Shown here: positions 34,318 to 42,854 of the stretch, one piece after another
Numbering within the stretch: position 1 is the first letter of the stretch
How the letters are laid out: each line of letters begins with the position of its first letter
Source: Sphingopyxis lindanitolerans
Lineage (GTDB): Bacteria; Pseudomonadota; Alphaproteobacteria; Sphingomonadales; Sphingomonadaceae
NCBI RefSeq assembly: GCF_002993885.1
Contig: NZ_CM009578.1
Location: 1,243,251-1,307,250, forward strand
Length of the DNA stretch: 64,000 bases
Direction: 5' to 3'
Notes under the pieces: generated by a model
Databases searched by the model: none
What the model was told of the DNA's origin: nothing
Seen by the model: only the letters and a program-made list of their open reading frames with translations
Position numbers and translations under genes: made by a program

Positions 34318-36057
34318 TTACTCCGCCGCGATCGCCAGTTCGACGCGCTGCGGGCCGCGGATCACGCCGCCGGGGGTCGGGCCCTGCATCGCGCCGTCGC
34401 GGAAGGTCACGACGCCCGACTTGATCGTCGCGACATAGCCGTCGGCCTTTTGCAGCAGGCGCTTGCCGCCCGCGGGCAGGTCGAAAGCGAGCCAGGGCTT
34501 GCCGAGCTTGATCGCATCCATATCGATGACGTTGAGATCGGCAAGGTAGCCCGGCGCCAGCACCCCGCGATCCTCCAGCCCATAGAGCATCGCGGTGTCG
34601 CGGCACTGGCGCTTGATCGCCTGTTCAAGCGCGACGCGGTTCCCCTTACGGTCGCGGACCCAATGCTGGAGCATGAAGGTCGGCGAGGCGGCGTCGCAGA
34701 TCGTCCCGCAATGCGCGCCGCCGTCGGACAGGCTGTTCACCGTATCGTCGGCGGCCTGCAAATCCTCGAGGAAATCGAGGTTGCCGTCGCGATAATTGAG
34801 GATCGGGAAATAGATGAATCCCTTGCCCTCGTCCTTCATCAGCAGGTCATAGGCATATTCGGACGGGCTGACCCCCGCCGCCGTGGCGCGCGCCATGATG
34901 CTTTCGTCCATCTTCGGCTCATAGTTGAAATCGGGGTCCATTTCGAACTGCACCGGCCAGCCGAGCGCGACGATTTTCAGAAAATCGATGATGTCGCTTT
35001 CGGGCCAGACATTATCCTCTTCGATCATCCGCGCCTTGAACGCCGGGTCGCGGAGCTTCGCGAGCTGCTGGTCCCACGGCAGGTCGATGATCTCGTTCCA
35101 TGCGGGCTTGAAGCGGAACGGGTGGACCGTGCCCTGCCACGCCATGATGATGCCGTTGCCGCGCAGCGCGATCTGCGCGACGATGTTGGCGCCGGTCGCA
35201 TTCTGGCGCCGCATTTCCTCGATCTGTTCCTCGAGCGGCAATTCCTTGGCGATCGACTGGAGCGCGGCGAAGGTCACCGGCAACCCGGTTTCGCGGCTCA
35301 AATCGCCCATCCACTGAAACTCGTTCCACTCGCGCTTCAGATCGCTCGCCATTTCGAACACGCCGTACCCGACGCGGCCCATCGCGCGGCCGATCGCGAT
35401 CAGCTCCTCCGCGGTCGCGGTGGTGCCGGGGACCAGTTCGCCGTCGATCGACTTGTGCAGCACGGTGCGGCTGGTCGAGAAACCGAGCGCGCCCGCGCGC
35501 ACGCCTTCCTCGACGATGCGCGACATTTCGGCGATGTCGGCATCGGTCGGGATCGCGCCCGGCTTTTCGCGGTCGCCCAGCACATAGGCGCGCACCGCGC
35601 CGTGCGGGACGTGGCAGGCGACATCGACGGTGCGCGGCAGCTTTTCAAGCGCGTCCATATATTCGGGGAAGGTTTCCCAGTCCCACGACATGCCCTCGGC
35701 GAGCGCGGTGCCAGGAATATCCTCGACGCCTTCCATCAGGCTGATCAGCCAGTCGTGGCGGTCGGGCTTGGCGGGCGCGAAGCCGACGCCGCAATTGCCC
35801 ATGACGACGGTGGTGACGCCGTGCCAGCTCGACGGCGCCATTTCGGCGTCCCACGTCGCCTGCCCGTCATAATGGGTGTGAACATCGACGAAGCCGGGGG
35901 TGACGATCTTGCCGCTGGCATCAACCTCCTCGCGGCCTGCGCCCAGGCTTTCGCCCACCGCGACGATGCGATCGCCCTCGACCGCGACATCCGCGACAAA
36001 GGGTGTTCCACCCGAACCGTCGACGACCGTGCCGCCGCGAATCACCAGATCATACAT
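34318..36057 (-). CDS. Amidohydrolase of the D-aminoacylase/N-acyl-D-amino-acid deacylase type
   Basis: Metal-dependent amidohydrolase (family 3). The 579-residue product opens with the beta-sandwich region MYDLVIRGGTVVDGSGGTPF and has the metal site GFVDVHTHYDGQATWD (about residues 55-70), a GNCGVGFAP loop and DGGAHCGTICDAASPTFML near 440. This matches N-acyl-D-amino-acid deacylases, which release D-amino acids or hydrolyse related amides. The exact substrate is not certain; hydantoinase-like roles are less likely. ATG at 36057 is chosen over an earlier ATG at 36168, with GGGAGAGCTGGG before it. Convergent with kynU, gap 20 bases. Confidence 0.88.
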   Translation of the reverse strand: MYDLVIRGGTVVDGSGGTPFVADVAVEGDRIVAVGESLGAGREEVDASGKIVTPGFVDVHTHYDGQATWDAEMAPSSWHGVTTVVMGNCGVGFAPAKPDRHDWLISLMEGVEDIPGTALAEGMSWDWETFPEYMDALEKLPRTVDVACHVPHGAVRAYVLGDREKPGAIPTDADIAEMSRIVEEGVRAGALGFSTSRTVLHKSIDGELVPGTTATAEELIAIGRAMGRVGYGVFEMASDLKREWNEFQWMGDLSRETGLPVTFAALQSIAKELPLEEQIEEMRRQNATGANIVAQIALRGNGIIMAWQGTVHPFRFKPAWNEIIDLPWDQQLAKLRDPAFKARMIEEDNVWPESDIIDFLKIVALGWPVQFEMDPDFNYEPKMDESIMARATAAGVSPSEYAYDLLMKDEGKGFIYFPILNYRDGNLDFLEDLQAADDTVNSLSDGGAHCGTICDAASPTFMLQHWVRDRKGNRVALEQAIKRQCRDTAMLYGLEDRGVLAPGYLADLNVIDMDAIKLGKPWLAFDLPAGGKRLLQKADGYVATIKSGVVTFRDGAMQGPTPGGVIRGPQRVELAIAAE

Positions 36058-36182
36058 CCCAGCTCTCCCGATTTTTGGTTTCAGGACGAAACCTATCATC
36101 AAAATCGCGATGTGCAAATAATCGCCCGGCGGGAGCGATGAAACGCTATGATGGCGCGCCGAAACCAACGGGAGTCGCCGCC

Positions 36183-36932
36183 ATGATCCGCTCGCTTACC
36201 CTCGCCCTCCTCCTCGCGACCGCCGCGCCGCCGCTCGCCGCACAGCAGACCGCTACCCCCGATTACAGCGCCGCGCTCGCCGATCCGGCGCGCCCCGCCG
36301 CCGACCGCGAGCGCGATGCCGCGCGCAAACCCGCCGAATTGCTCGCCTTCGCGGGCGTGACGCCGGGGCAAAAGGTCGGTGATTTCGTCATGGGCGGCGG
36401 CTATCTGACCCGCATCCTCGCCGGCGCGGTCGGCTCTTCGGGCAAAGTCTATGCCTTCCAGCCCGCCGAGTTCATCGGCTTCAAGAAGCAATATGGCGAC
36501 GACCAGGCGGCGATCGACGCCGCTTATGCCAATGTCGACGCGGTCGCCGGGCCGTTCGCGGCGCCCGCCTTTCCGGTGCCGCTCGACACGATCATCACCG
36601 TGCAGAATTTCCACGATCTCTATCTGAAACCCTTCCCCGAAGGCACCGGCGCCAAGGCAAGCGCGGCGCTGTTCGCGGCGCTGAAGCCCGGCGGAACGCT
36701 CGTCGTCGTCGATCATAGCGCGGCGGATGGCAGCGGCACGACGCTGTCCGACAGCCTTCACCGCATCGACAAGGCGGCGGTAGTCGCGGCGCTGACCAAG
36801 GCAGGCTTTGCGCTCGAGGCGGAGAGCGATCTCTACAAGCGCCCCGACGACCCGCGCACCGCGAATGTTTTCGACCCCGCGATCCGGGGTAAGACCGACC
36901 AGTTCACCCTTCGATTCCGTAAACCGAAATAA
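36183..36932 (+). CDS. Exported methyltransferase-like protein
   Basis: A 249-residue protein with a SAM-methyltransferase-like fold and a clear signal peptide (SLTLALLLATAAPPLAAQQ). The core reads AGVTPGQKVGDFVMGGGYLTRILAGAVGSSGKVYAFQP, resembling motif I of class I methyltransferases, then ALKPGGTLVVVDHSAADGSG. The typical SAM-binding acidic loop is partly degenerate (GDFVMGGG). ATG at 36183 follows GGGAG by 9 bases. Exported relatives are common in alphaproteobacteria, where SAM should be absent, so enzyme activity is doubtful. It is 8 bases upstream of the YjdM-like gene. Confidence 0.82.
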   Translation: MIRSLTLALLLATAAPPLAAQQTATPDYSAALADPARPAADRERDAARKPAELLAFAGVTPGQKVGDFVMGGGYLTRILAGAVGSSGKVYAFQPAEFIGFKKQYGDDQAAIDAAYANVDAVAGPFAAPAFPVPLDTIITVQNFHDLYLKPFPEGTGAKASAALFAALKPGGTLVVVDHSAADGSGTTLSDSLHRIDKAAVVAALTKAGFALEAESDLYKRPDDPRTANVFDPAIRGKTDQFTLRFRKPK

Positions 36933-36940
36933 GGACCAAC

Positions 36941-37246
36941 ATGAGTAACGATGATTATGTCTATGACGAAGCGAGCGGCGAATGGCTGTCCGCGAGCGAT
37001 ATCGCCGCGCGCGACGCCGCCGCGGCGGCAGGCCCCGAAGTGCGCGACGCGGTCGGCAATCTGCTCGCCGACGGCGATTCGGTCGTGCTGGTCAAGGATC
37101 TGACCGTCAAGGGCGCGGGGCAGACGCTGAAGGTCGGCACGGTGATCAAATCGATCCGCCTGACCGGCGACGCGCAGGAAATCGACTGCCGCCACGAAGG
37201 CATCAAGGGGCTGGTGCTGCGCGCGGAGTTCGTGCGGAAGCGGTAA
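36941..37246 (+). CDS. PhnA/YjdM-type zinc-ribbonless domain protein
   Basis: A 101-residue protein whose second half (RDAVGNLLADGDSVVLVKDL and VKGAGQTLKVGTVIKSIRLT) matches the C-terminal PhnA/YjdM domain of alkylphosphonate utilisation operon proteins. The N-terminal zinc-ribbon cysteines of YjdM are replaced by YDEASGEWLSASDI; only one cysteine remains (EIDCRHEGIKGL). It lies 8 bases after the exported methyltransferase gene, so the two are co-transcribed. Phosphonate use is not implied; the family's true function is unknown. Confidence 0.85.
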   Translation: MSNDDYVYDEASGEWLSASDIAARDAAAAAGPEVRDAVGNLLADGDSVVLVKDLTVKGAGQTLKVGTVIKSIRLTGDAQEIDCRHEGIKGLVLRAEFVRKR

Positions 37247-37252
37247 AACAAC

Positions 37253-37346
37253 CGTCGCCCCCCGCGAAGGCGGGGGGCCGCTGTCGGCTTGTCACGATGG
37301 CGCGGTCCCATCCCGCCGGCGGCCTCCGCCTTCGCGGAGGCGACGG
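37253..37346. repeat. Palindromic intergenic repeat, family A copy 3
   Basis: Arms cgtcgccccccgcgaaggcg and ccgccttcgcggaggcgacg close the gap between the convergent YjdM-like and acyl-CoA dehydrogenase genes. Its position at converging 3' ends fits a bidirectional terminator. Confidence 0.85.
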
Positions 37347-37352
37347 CTTTGC

Positions 37353-38642
37353 CTACCCCAGCGTCCCCTTACGCGGCCCCAAATAGCCGAACAGATAGGC
37401 CCCGACCTTGCGCATCTGAATCTCCTCGGCCCCTTCGGTGATCCGATAACGGCGGTGGTGGCGATAGATATGCTCGAAGGGTTTGTGGCGCGAATAGCCG
37501 ATTCCGCCATGGACCTGCATCGCGCGGTCGGCGGCTTCGCAGACGAGCCGGTTCGCCCAGTAATTGCACATGCTGACCTTGTCCGACAGCGTGCGCTCGA
37601 TCTCCTTGTGCGGAGTATTGTCCATGTCCCACGCGGTCTTGCGGATGAGGAGGCGGAGCATTTCGGCCTGCGTCGCCAGCTCGACGAGCGGGAACTGGAT
37701 CGCCTGATTCTTTGCCAGCGCTTCGCCGAACGGCTTGCGCTCGCGCGCATATTTGACGCTTTCCTCGATGCAGAACACCGCCGCGCCCAGCGATGACGCC
37801 GCCTGGCGGATGCGGTTCTGGTGGACGAAGCTTTGCGCGATCGCCAGCCCGCCATCGACCGGCCCGAGCCGCGCGCTGTCGGGCACCCAGACGTCGGTGA
37901 AGGTCATGCGCGGATGGTCGGTCGGCATGTTGAAGGTCCACATATATTCGTCGACTGTCATGCCCTCGGTTCCCGTCGGCACGAGCAGGCAGGTGATGCC
38001 CTTTGCATCGCCATCCTCGCCGCTCGTGCGGCAGAAGGTCGCGCAGTGGGTCGCGACGTGCATGCCGGTGATCCACATCTTGCGGCCGTCGATCCGCCAG
38101 CCGTCGACGCCGTCGCGGGTCTCGCGCACCGCACGCGTTTCCATGTGGGTCGCGTCGCTGCCATGGTCGGGTTCGGTCAGGCCGAAGGCGGTGCGGCGGC
38201 GCCCCTCGAACCCGCCGAGGATGAATTCCTGTTTCTGCTCGTCGCTCGTCGCGAATTGTTCGAACATCGCGACGAAGGGGAAATTGCCGACGATGCTATG
38301 CTCGTTCTGAAGATCATTGTGGAGGCCGAGGCCTTTCGCCGCGAAATGCTCGCGGATCACCGCCATCCACAGGTTCGACCCGTCCTTGCCGCCATATTGC
38401 TTCGGCGCCGAGAAACGCCAGTGCCCCGCGGCGTCGGCCTTTCGTGTCGCCTGCTTCAAAAGCTGTTCCCACTCGTGGCGCGGCAGCCCCTGATTGTCCC
38501 AGTCGGTGCGCGCATGTTCGCGGCGGTGGTCGAAGAAGCGGATATTGTCGTCGGCCAGTTCGAGCGGCCTGATCTCGGCCTCGATGAACGCATCCAGCTC
38601 ATCGAGATAGGCCTGCAAGTCGGCGGGCATCGCAAAATCCAT
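37353..38642 (-). CDS. Acyl-CoA dehydrogenase (ACAD10/11-like)
   Basis: FAD-dependent acyl-CoA dehydrogenase, probably for branched or 4-hydroxy fatty acyl-CoA. The 429-residue product has the AFGLTEPDHGSDATHMETRA motif, the substrate/FAD regions WRIDGRKMWITGMHVATHC and NRIRQAASSLGAAVFCIEESV, and QVHGGIGYSRHKPFEHIYRHHRRYRITEG. It is larger than short-chain enzymes and resembles the ACAD domain of human ACAD10/11, usually encoded with an APH-like kinase. That kinase is the next gene upstream, 17 bases away, consistent with phosphorylation of a hydroxyacyl group before elimination. Confidence 0.92.
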   Translation of the reverse strand: MDFAMPADLQAYLDELDAFIEAEIRPLELADDNIRFFDHRREHARTDWDNQGLPRHEWEQLLKQATRKADAAGHWRFSAPKQYGGKDGSNLWMAVIREHFAAKGLGLHNDLQNEHSIVGNFPFVAMFEQFATSDEQKQEFILGGFEGRRRTAFGLTEPDHGSDATHMETRAVRETRDGVDGWRIDGRKMWITGMHVATHCATFCRTSGEDGDAKGITCLLVPTGTEGMTVDEYMWTFNMPTDHPRMTFTDVWVPDSARLGPVDGGLAIAQSFVHQNRIRQAASSLGAAVFCIEESVKYARERKPFGEALAKNQAIQFPLVELATQAEMLRLLIRKTAWDMDNTPHKEIERTLSDKVSMCNYWANRLVCEAADRAMQVHGGIGYSRHKPFEHIYRHHRRYRITEGAEEIQMRKVGAYLFGYLGPRKGTLG

Positions 38643-38659
38643 CGTCACTCTCCTATGAT

Positions 38660-39991
38660 CTATCCGCGCCATTCGCCGCGCGCCGCCGCGAGCGCGGCAT
38701 ATTTCGGGCTGTCGACCGCGCATTTGTCGAGCGCCGCGCGGCGCAGCTTCGCAAGCAAGCCGGGCTCGGCCAGCGTCGCCCCACCCGACAGCAGGGCCCC
38801 CGCGAGCGCCGCATCCTCGGCGCGAATATCGGCGTCGAGGTCGCGCATGACGATACCGAGCGCGTTCATCGCGACGACCGCTTCGAACTTGCCATGGCCT
38901 TGCGACGTCGGCTTGATCGCCCCCTCGATCCAGTCGCGCACCGCCTGCACCATCTCGCGGTTGGTCGGCTCGCCCGTCGGGGCAGACGCGGCATCGGGCG
39001 ACGGCGGCAGGGCGCGCTGCCGTTCCGCCGCGGGCGCCTCTTCTTCGAGAAGCCGGATCAGGTCGAGTTCCTGTTCGGCGGTGCGGCGGCCGATCACCAC
39101 GCGCTCGACCGTCGTGTCGGCGCCGCTGCGCCACGCCTGCCCCATCTGAAGGCAACCGAGCGCCCACCAGAGCGTCCGGTAGACGAGCCAATATTTGAAC
39201 CGCGCCGGATCGACCTGGCCGCCCCCCGCGGCCTCATAGGCAGCGAAATAATCGGCGAGGCTGCCGACCCCGAACGCGGGCCGGTCGAGCCGGCCGAAGC
39301 GCCACACCGTCATGCAGCCGAACGCCAGATCCTCGTGCGCATCGCCAAGATGCGCGAGTTCCCAGTCGAGCACCGCCGCCAGGCCGTCGGCGTCGACCAT
39401 CACATTGCCCATCCGGTAATCGCCATGGACGAGCACCGGATCGACGGGTTCGGGCAGATGATCCTCGCACCATTTGACCGCGAGCGCGATCGCCGGGCGG
39501 TCGCCGCCATAGGACAGGAAGCGCGCCTTCAGTTCGGCGAGCGCGGCGGCGGTATCCATCACCGGGATTCCGGCCGGAACCACCGCGCGCGGCAAGGCGT
39601 GGATATGCGCGAGTTCGCGGCCCAGATCGGCGACGAGCGACGGCGGCGGCGACGGCAATATCTTCGCCGGGCTGACCTCGGCGATGACGCGGCGCATCAC
39701 ATAGCCGGTGCCCATGGCGTCGGCATCGCCCAGCACGCCGACGACCTCGGGCGCCTTGACCCCGCCGGCATGCGCCGCCTGGACCAGCGCCGCCTCGACC
39801 GGGTGACCATAAGGCCGCCCCTCCATATATTCGGCCGACGGTGCGCGGCGGAGCACATAAGACCGATCGGCCCAATCGAAGGCCCAGCTTTCCATGTTGG
39901 CCCCGCCCGACAGGCGGGACAGCCCCGAAAGCGCGCCGGGTCCGGCAGTGCGCGTCATGAAGGCAAAAAGCGGTTCGGAGAGGTCGGTCAT
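38660..39991 (-). CDS. APH-family phosphotransferase paired with the acyl-CoA dehydrogenase
   Basis: Aminoglycoside-phosphotransferase-fold kinase. The 443-residue product has LSRLSGGANMESWAFDW and LRRAPSAEYMEG at the ATP-site region, the catalytic HGDYRMGNVMVD loop and the DWELAHLGDAHEDLAFGC metal-binding region. A C-terminal helical extension (about residues 330-443) goes beyond the minimal kinase. It is probably a small-molecule kinase on hydroxyacyl-CoA, as in ACAD10/11 where kinase and dehydrogenase are fused; here they are separate genes. Antibiotic resistance is unlikely from context. Confidence 0.9.
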   Translation of the reverse strand: MTDLSEPLFAFMTRTAGPGALSGLSRLSGGANMESWAFDWADRSYVLRRAPSAEYMEGRPYGHPVEAALVQAAHAGGVKAPEVVGVLGDADAMGTGYVMRRVIAEVSPAKILPSPPPSLVADLGRELAHIHALPRAVVPAGIPVMDTAAALAELKARFLSYGGDRPAIALAVKWCEDHLPEPVDPVLVHGDYRMGNVMVDADGLAAVLDWELAHLGDAHEDLAFGCMTVWRFGRLDRPAFGVGSLADYFAAYEAAGGGQVDPARFKYWLVYRTLWWALGCLQMGQAWRSGADTTVERVVIGRRTAEQELDLIRLLEEEAPAAERQRALPPSPDAASAPTGEPTNREMVQAVRDWIEGAIKPTSQGHGKFEAVVAMNALGIVMRDLDADIRAEDAALAGALLSGGATLAEPGLLAKLRRAALDKCAVDSPKYAALAAARGEWRG

Positions 39992-40175
39992 TGCTTCCCC
40001 TTGCTAAGTATTTTCGGGGGCCGCAAGCTGCAATCGCATATGGCGACCCGCCGCGCGGCGTCCATGGCGTATGGAGATTCGCTGAGCTCGACGCGTGGGG
40101 TCGGACCGAAAACAGCGAGCAACGCAAGAAACGGAACACAGCACCGGCGCCGAAAAACGCTAAGCCGCTGAAAAA

Positions 40176-40252
40176 TGGTGCGCCCGACGGGATTCGAACC
40201 CATGGCCCCCAGATTAGGAATCTGGTGCTCTATCCTGCTGAGCTACGGGCGC
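40176..40252 (-). tRNA. tRNA-Arg, anticodon CCT
   Basis: A 77-nt cloverleaf on the minus strand, with encoded CCA at the 3' end. The reverse strand begins GCGCCCGTAGCTCAGCAGGA, has anticodon stem-loop CCAGA-TTCCTAA-TCTGG, so anticodon CCT (reads AGG), and T arm GGGTTCGAATCCC. The acceptor stem GCGCCCG pairs with CGGGCGC. No integrase or partial gene copy is next to its 3' end, so it is not seen to be an integration site. Confidence 0.96.
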
Positions 40253-40297
40253 GCCGCGGCTCGTTTAGCGGCGTGGCGCGCGCAGCGTCAATCGCGA

Positions 40298-40765
40298 TCA
40301 ATTGACCGCGTCGGGGGGAATGATCGGGACGAGCAGCGGCATCGCCGCGATACCGTCATCGCGCAGCGCCTGCGCTTCGTCGGGCGAGGCCTGACCGTGG
40401 ATCAGATCCTCCGCCGCGCGCCCTTCGTGCATCGCGCGCGCCGCGTCGGCGAAATCGCGGCCGACCCAGCGCGACTGCGGCAACATCTCGGCCTGTTTGG
40501 CCGCGATCTCGGCGAGCACCTTGCGCACCAGTTCGGGCGTGGGCTCGGCGGCATTGGCCGGCGGAGCGGCGGCGGGCGCCGCGACCGCCTGGTTCGACTT
40601 CGCGCCGACGCGCGGCGCCATCGCCGCCTTGCGGACATCGGCGTCGCCGCAGATCGGGCAGGCGATCAACCCGCGCGCCTGCTGGTCGGCGAAACTGTCG
40701 CTGCTTGCGAACCAGGCCTCGAACCGATGTTCGCCGATGGCGCAGCTAAGGTCGAAAACGATCAT
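40298..40765 (-). CDS. DUF1178 family zinc-ribbon protein
   Basis: A 155-residue protein of unknown function. It starts MIVFDLSCAIGEHRFEAWFAS and carries a zinc-knuckle-like pair CPICGDADV, then a Pro/Ala-rich linker and ELVRKVLAEIAAKQAEMLPQSRW with RDFADAARAMHEGRA, all signatures of DUF1178. The gene is common beside grxC and comF in alphaproteobacteria. It is one base from grxC on the same strand, so the three genes form one operon. Confidence 0.9.
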   Translation of the reverse strand: MIVFDLSCAIGEHRFEAWFASSDSFADQQARGLIACPICGDADVRKAAMAPRVGAKSNQAVAAPAAAPPANAAEPTPELVRKVLAEIAAKQAEMLPQSRWVGRDFADAARAMHEGRAAEDLIHGQASPDEAQALRDDGIAAMPLLVPIIPPDAVN

Positions 40766-40766
40766 C

Positions 40767-41027
40767 TCAGTCAGCTTTCAACAGCGCGTCGAGTTCGCCC
40801 TTCGCCTCGATCGCCGCGAGGGCGTCGCTACCGCCGATGGGACGATCGTCGATGAAAATCTGCGGCACGGTGCGCCCGCCGCCCGCGCGCGCGACCATCG
40901 CATCGAACCCGGCGCGATCCATCGTCACGTCGATTTCGCGATAAGCGGCGCCCTTGCGGTCGAGCAGCGCCTTGGCGCGCGCGCAATATCCACAAAAGGC
41001 CTTCGTATAGATTTCGATCTTCGCCAT
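40767..41027 (-). CDS. grxC: Glutaredoxin 3 (GrxC)
   Basis: Small thiol-disulfide oxidoreductase using glutathione. The 86-residue protein has the dithiol active site CGYC at about residues 12-15 (IEIYTKAFCGYCARAKALL), the TVPQIFIDDRPIGG cis-Pro and glutathione-binding region and the SDALAAIEAKGELD tail. The ATG at 41027 lies just before the first beta strand; a longer ATG reading from 41081 is not conserved. Next to comF (4 bases) and DUF1178. Confidence 0.95.
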   Translation of the reverse strand: MAKIEIYTKAFCGYCARAKALLDRKGAAYREIDVTMDRAGFDAMVARAGGGRTVPQIFIDDRPIGGSDALAAIEAKGELDALLKAD

Positions 41028-41031
41028 GCGG

Positions 41032-41931
41032 CTATCCAATCCTTTCGGCATCGATATCGGAATCCAACGACGCAAAGTCAAATATGTTGCTGGTCATCAG
41101 CGCATCGGGAACGACGCGCGCCCAGCTGAGCGCCGAGATGCGCGCCGCGCCGCTGCGCCGGAGCGCCCGCGCCGCCGCGCGCAGCGTCGCGCCGCTCGCA
41201 TGGACATCGTCGATCAGCACCAGATGCCGCCCCGCCGCCCGCGCCCGCGCGTCGGGCGCCAGCGCAAAGGCGCCCGCGACGATCCGCTCGCGCTCGCGCC
41301 GCCCTTTGCCGCGCAGCATCGCCGTCGCCCTCGCGCGGACGAGCAGGTGCGGATCGTGCGCGGCGCCGGTCAGCCGCGCCAGCGCGTCGGCGACCAGCGC
41401 CGCCTGGTTGAAGCCGCGCGACCAGAGCCGCCAGCGATGGAGCGGCACCGGCACCAGCAGCATCGCTTCGCCCGCGCCGCCCTCACCGAGCCCCGCCAGC
41501 GGGCGCGCCATCAATTGCGCCATCAGCCGCGCATGCCCGGTCCGCCGCCCATATTTGAGGCGCAGCGCGACGGTGCGCGCGACCGGGCCATAGGCGACCG
41601 CCGCAGGAGCGCCGTCGAACGGCGGCGCATCGGCCATGCACGCACCGCATTCGACCACGACGCCGGGCAACGCCGTCGGCAGCGGAATCGAGCAGCGCGC
41701 GCAGGCGGGACCGTCGAGAAAATGCAACGACGACCAGCAGGTCAGGCAGAATTGCCGGTCTTCGCCGACGATCACCCCGCACCCGGGACAGCGCGGCGGC
41801 AGCGCATAATCGAGCGCGGCGCGTCCGGCCGTCCGCAAGATACGGCGCAGCGCCTGCCCCGCCCCGGTTTCCGACCCGGTTTCCGCCACAGCGGGCGTGT
41901 CGATTTCGACATCACGCATGGCCGTCGTCAT
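41032..41931 (-). CDS. ComF family phosphoribosyltransferase-like protein
   Basis: Cytoplasmic protein of the ComF/GntX type, involved in DNA uptake or recombination in competent bacteria and otherwise of unclear role. The 299-residue product has an N-terminal zinc region with CPGCGV, CLTCWSSLHF, CARC and CGAC, then LLVPVPLHRWRLWSRGFNQA, the conserved ComF stretch, and a PRPP-like loop HLVLIDDVHASGATLRAA near the end. Start ATG at 41931 follows AAGGG. It is divergent from the methyltransferase gene. A competence role is not shown here. Confidence 0.92.
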   Translation of the reverse strand: MTTAMRDVEIDTPAVAETGSETGAGQALRRILRTAGRAALDYALPPRCPGCGVIVGEDRQFCLTCWSSLHFLDGPACARCSIPLPTALPGVVVECGACMADAPPFDGAPAAVAYGPVARTVALRLKYGRRTGHARLMAQLMARPLAGLGEGGAGEAMLLVPVPLHRWRLWSRGFNQAALVADALARLTGAAHDPHLLVRARATAMLRGKGRRERERIVAGAFALAPDARARAAGRHLVLIDDVHASGATLRAAARALRRSGAARISALSWARVVPDALMTSNIFDFASLDSDIDAERIG

Positions 41932-41974
41932 GTCACCCTTGTGAAGCATCGCCGGGGGCGGCACAAGCGCGCGT

Positions 41975-42823
41975 ATGTCGCAGCCTCCCCCGCTTTTCTC
42001 CACCGCCCGCCATGCCGCGCAGCGCGATCGCATGGCGCGGCTGCCCGCCGCCGCCAATTTCATCGCGCCGATCGTCGCCGACACATTGCTCGACCGATTG
42101 TCGATGGTGACGCGGACGTTTTCGCGCACGCTGCTGATCGGGGCGCATGATGCGGCGCTGGCGGACCAGCTGCGCGCGACCGGGACCGGTCTCACCCTGT
42201 TCGAGGCCGGACCGCGGCTGGCCGAAGCGACGGGCGCGCTTGTCGGTGAAGTCGATGCGATCGACCTGCCGCTCGCCAGCTTTGACCTGATCGTCTGGCC
42301 GGGCGGGTTCGAGGCGGTGAACGACGTGCCGGACGCGCTCGTCCGCCTGCGCGCGCTGCTCGCGCCCGACGGCCTGCTCCTCGGCGCGTTCGTCGGCGAC
42401 GGCAGCCTGCCGCGCCAGCGCCGCGCGGTGATGAGCGACGGCGTTCGATCGATCGCGCGGCTTCACCCGCAGATCGACCTGTCGTCGATGGGCAATCTGC
42501 TCCAGCGCACCGGCTTTGCGCTGCCGGTGGTCGATGTCGATACGCTGACCGTGCGCTATGGCGACTGGTTCGCGCTGGTCCGCGACCTGCGCGCTGCGGG
42601 TCTGTCGAGCCGCCTCTCTCCCGCCCCGCCACCGCTGACGCGCGACGAAGCGGCGCGGATCGCCGCCGCCTTCGCGGCGCAGGCCGACCCCGACGGGCGC
42701 ATCGCCGAAATTTTTCGCCTGATCCATTTCAGCGGCTGGGCGCCGCACCCCGACCAACCGCAACCCGCGCGCCGCGGCAGCGGCTCGGCCTCGCTTGCGG
42801 AGGCGCTGAAACCGAAAAAGTGA
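41975..42823 (+). CDS. BioC/NDUFAF5-like SAM-dependent methyltransferase
   Basis: A 282-residue class I methyltransferase-like protein. It resembles BioC and mitochondrial NDUFAF5: ARLPAAANFIAPIVADTLLDRL at the start, SRTLLIGAHDAALADQLRATG, DLIVWPGGFEAVNDVPDAL and LRALLAPDGLLLGAFVGDG. The SAM motif I is atypical (LLIGAHDA), as in NDUFAF5-type hydroxylase/methylase proteins. It is divergent from comF. Biotin synthesis is possible, but no other bio genes are present; a respiratory assembly role is the alternative. Confidence 0.86.
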   Translation: MSQPPPLFSTARHAAQRDRMARLPAAANFIAPIVADTLLDRLSMVTRTFSRTLLIGAHDAALADQLRATGTGLTLFEAGPRLAEATGALVGEVDAIDLPLASFDLIVWPGGFEAVNDVPDALVRLRALLAPDGLLLGAFVGDGSLPRQRRAVMSDGVRSIARLHPQIDLSSMGNLLQRTGFALPVVDVDTLTVRYGDWFALVRDLRAAGLSSRLSPAPPPLTRDEAARIAAAFAAQADPDGRIAEIFRLIHFSGWAPHPDQPQPARRGSGSASLAEALKPKK

Positions 42824-42853
42824 CCGTCGCCCCCGCGGAGGCGGGGGCAACGC
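42824..42853. repeat. Half palindrome of repeat family A (copy 4)
   Basis: A short hairpin, gcccccgcggaggcgggggc, resembles one arm of family A. It sits between the convergent BioC-like and mutT genes and is a candidate terminator. Confidence 0.65.
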
Positions 42854-42854
42854 T

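Noticed and set aside
38660..39991. APH-type gene as an aminoglycoside resistance gene
   Set aside because: Its pairing with an acyl-CoA dehydrogenase and its extra C-terminal region point to a metabolic kinase.
40176..40252. tRNA-Arg as an integration site
   Set aside because: There is no integrase, no partial tRNA copy and no composition change beside the tRNA 3' end.
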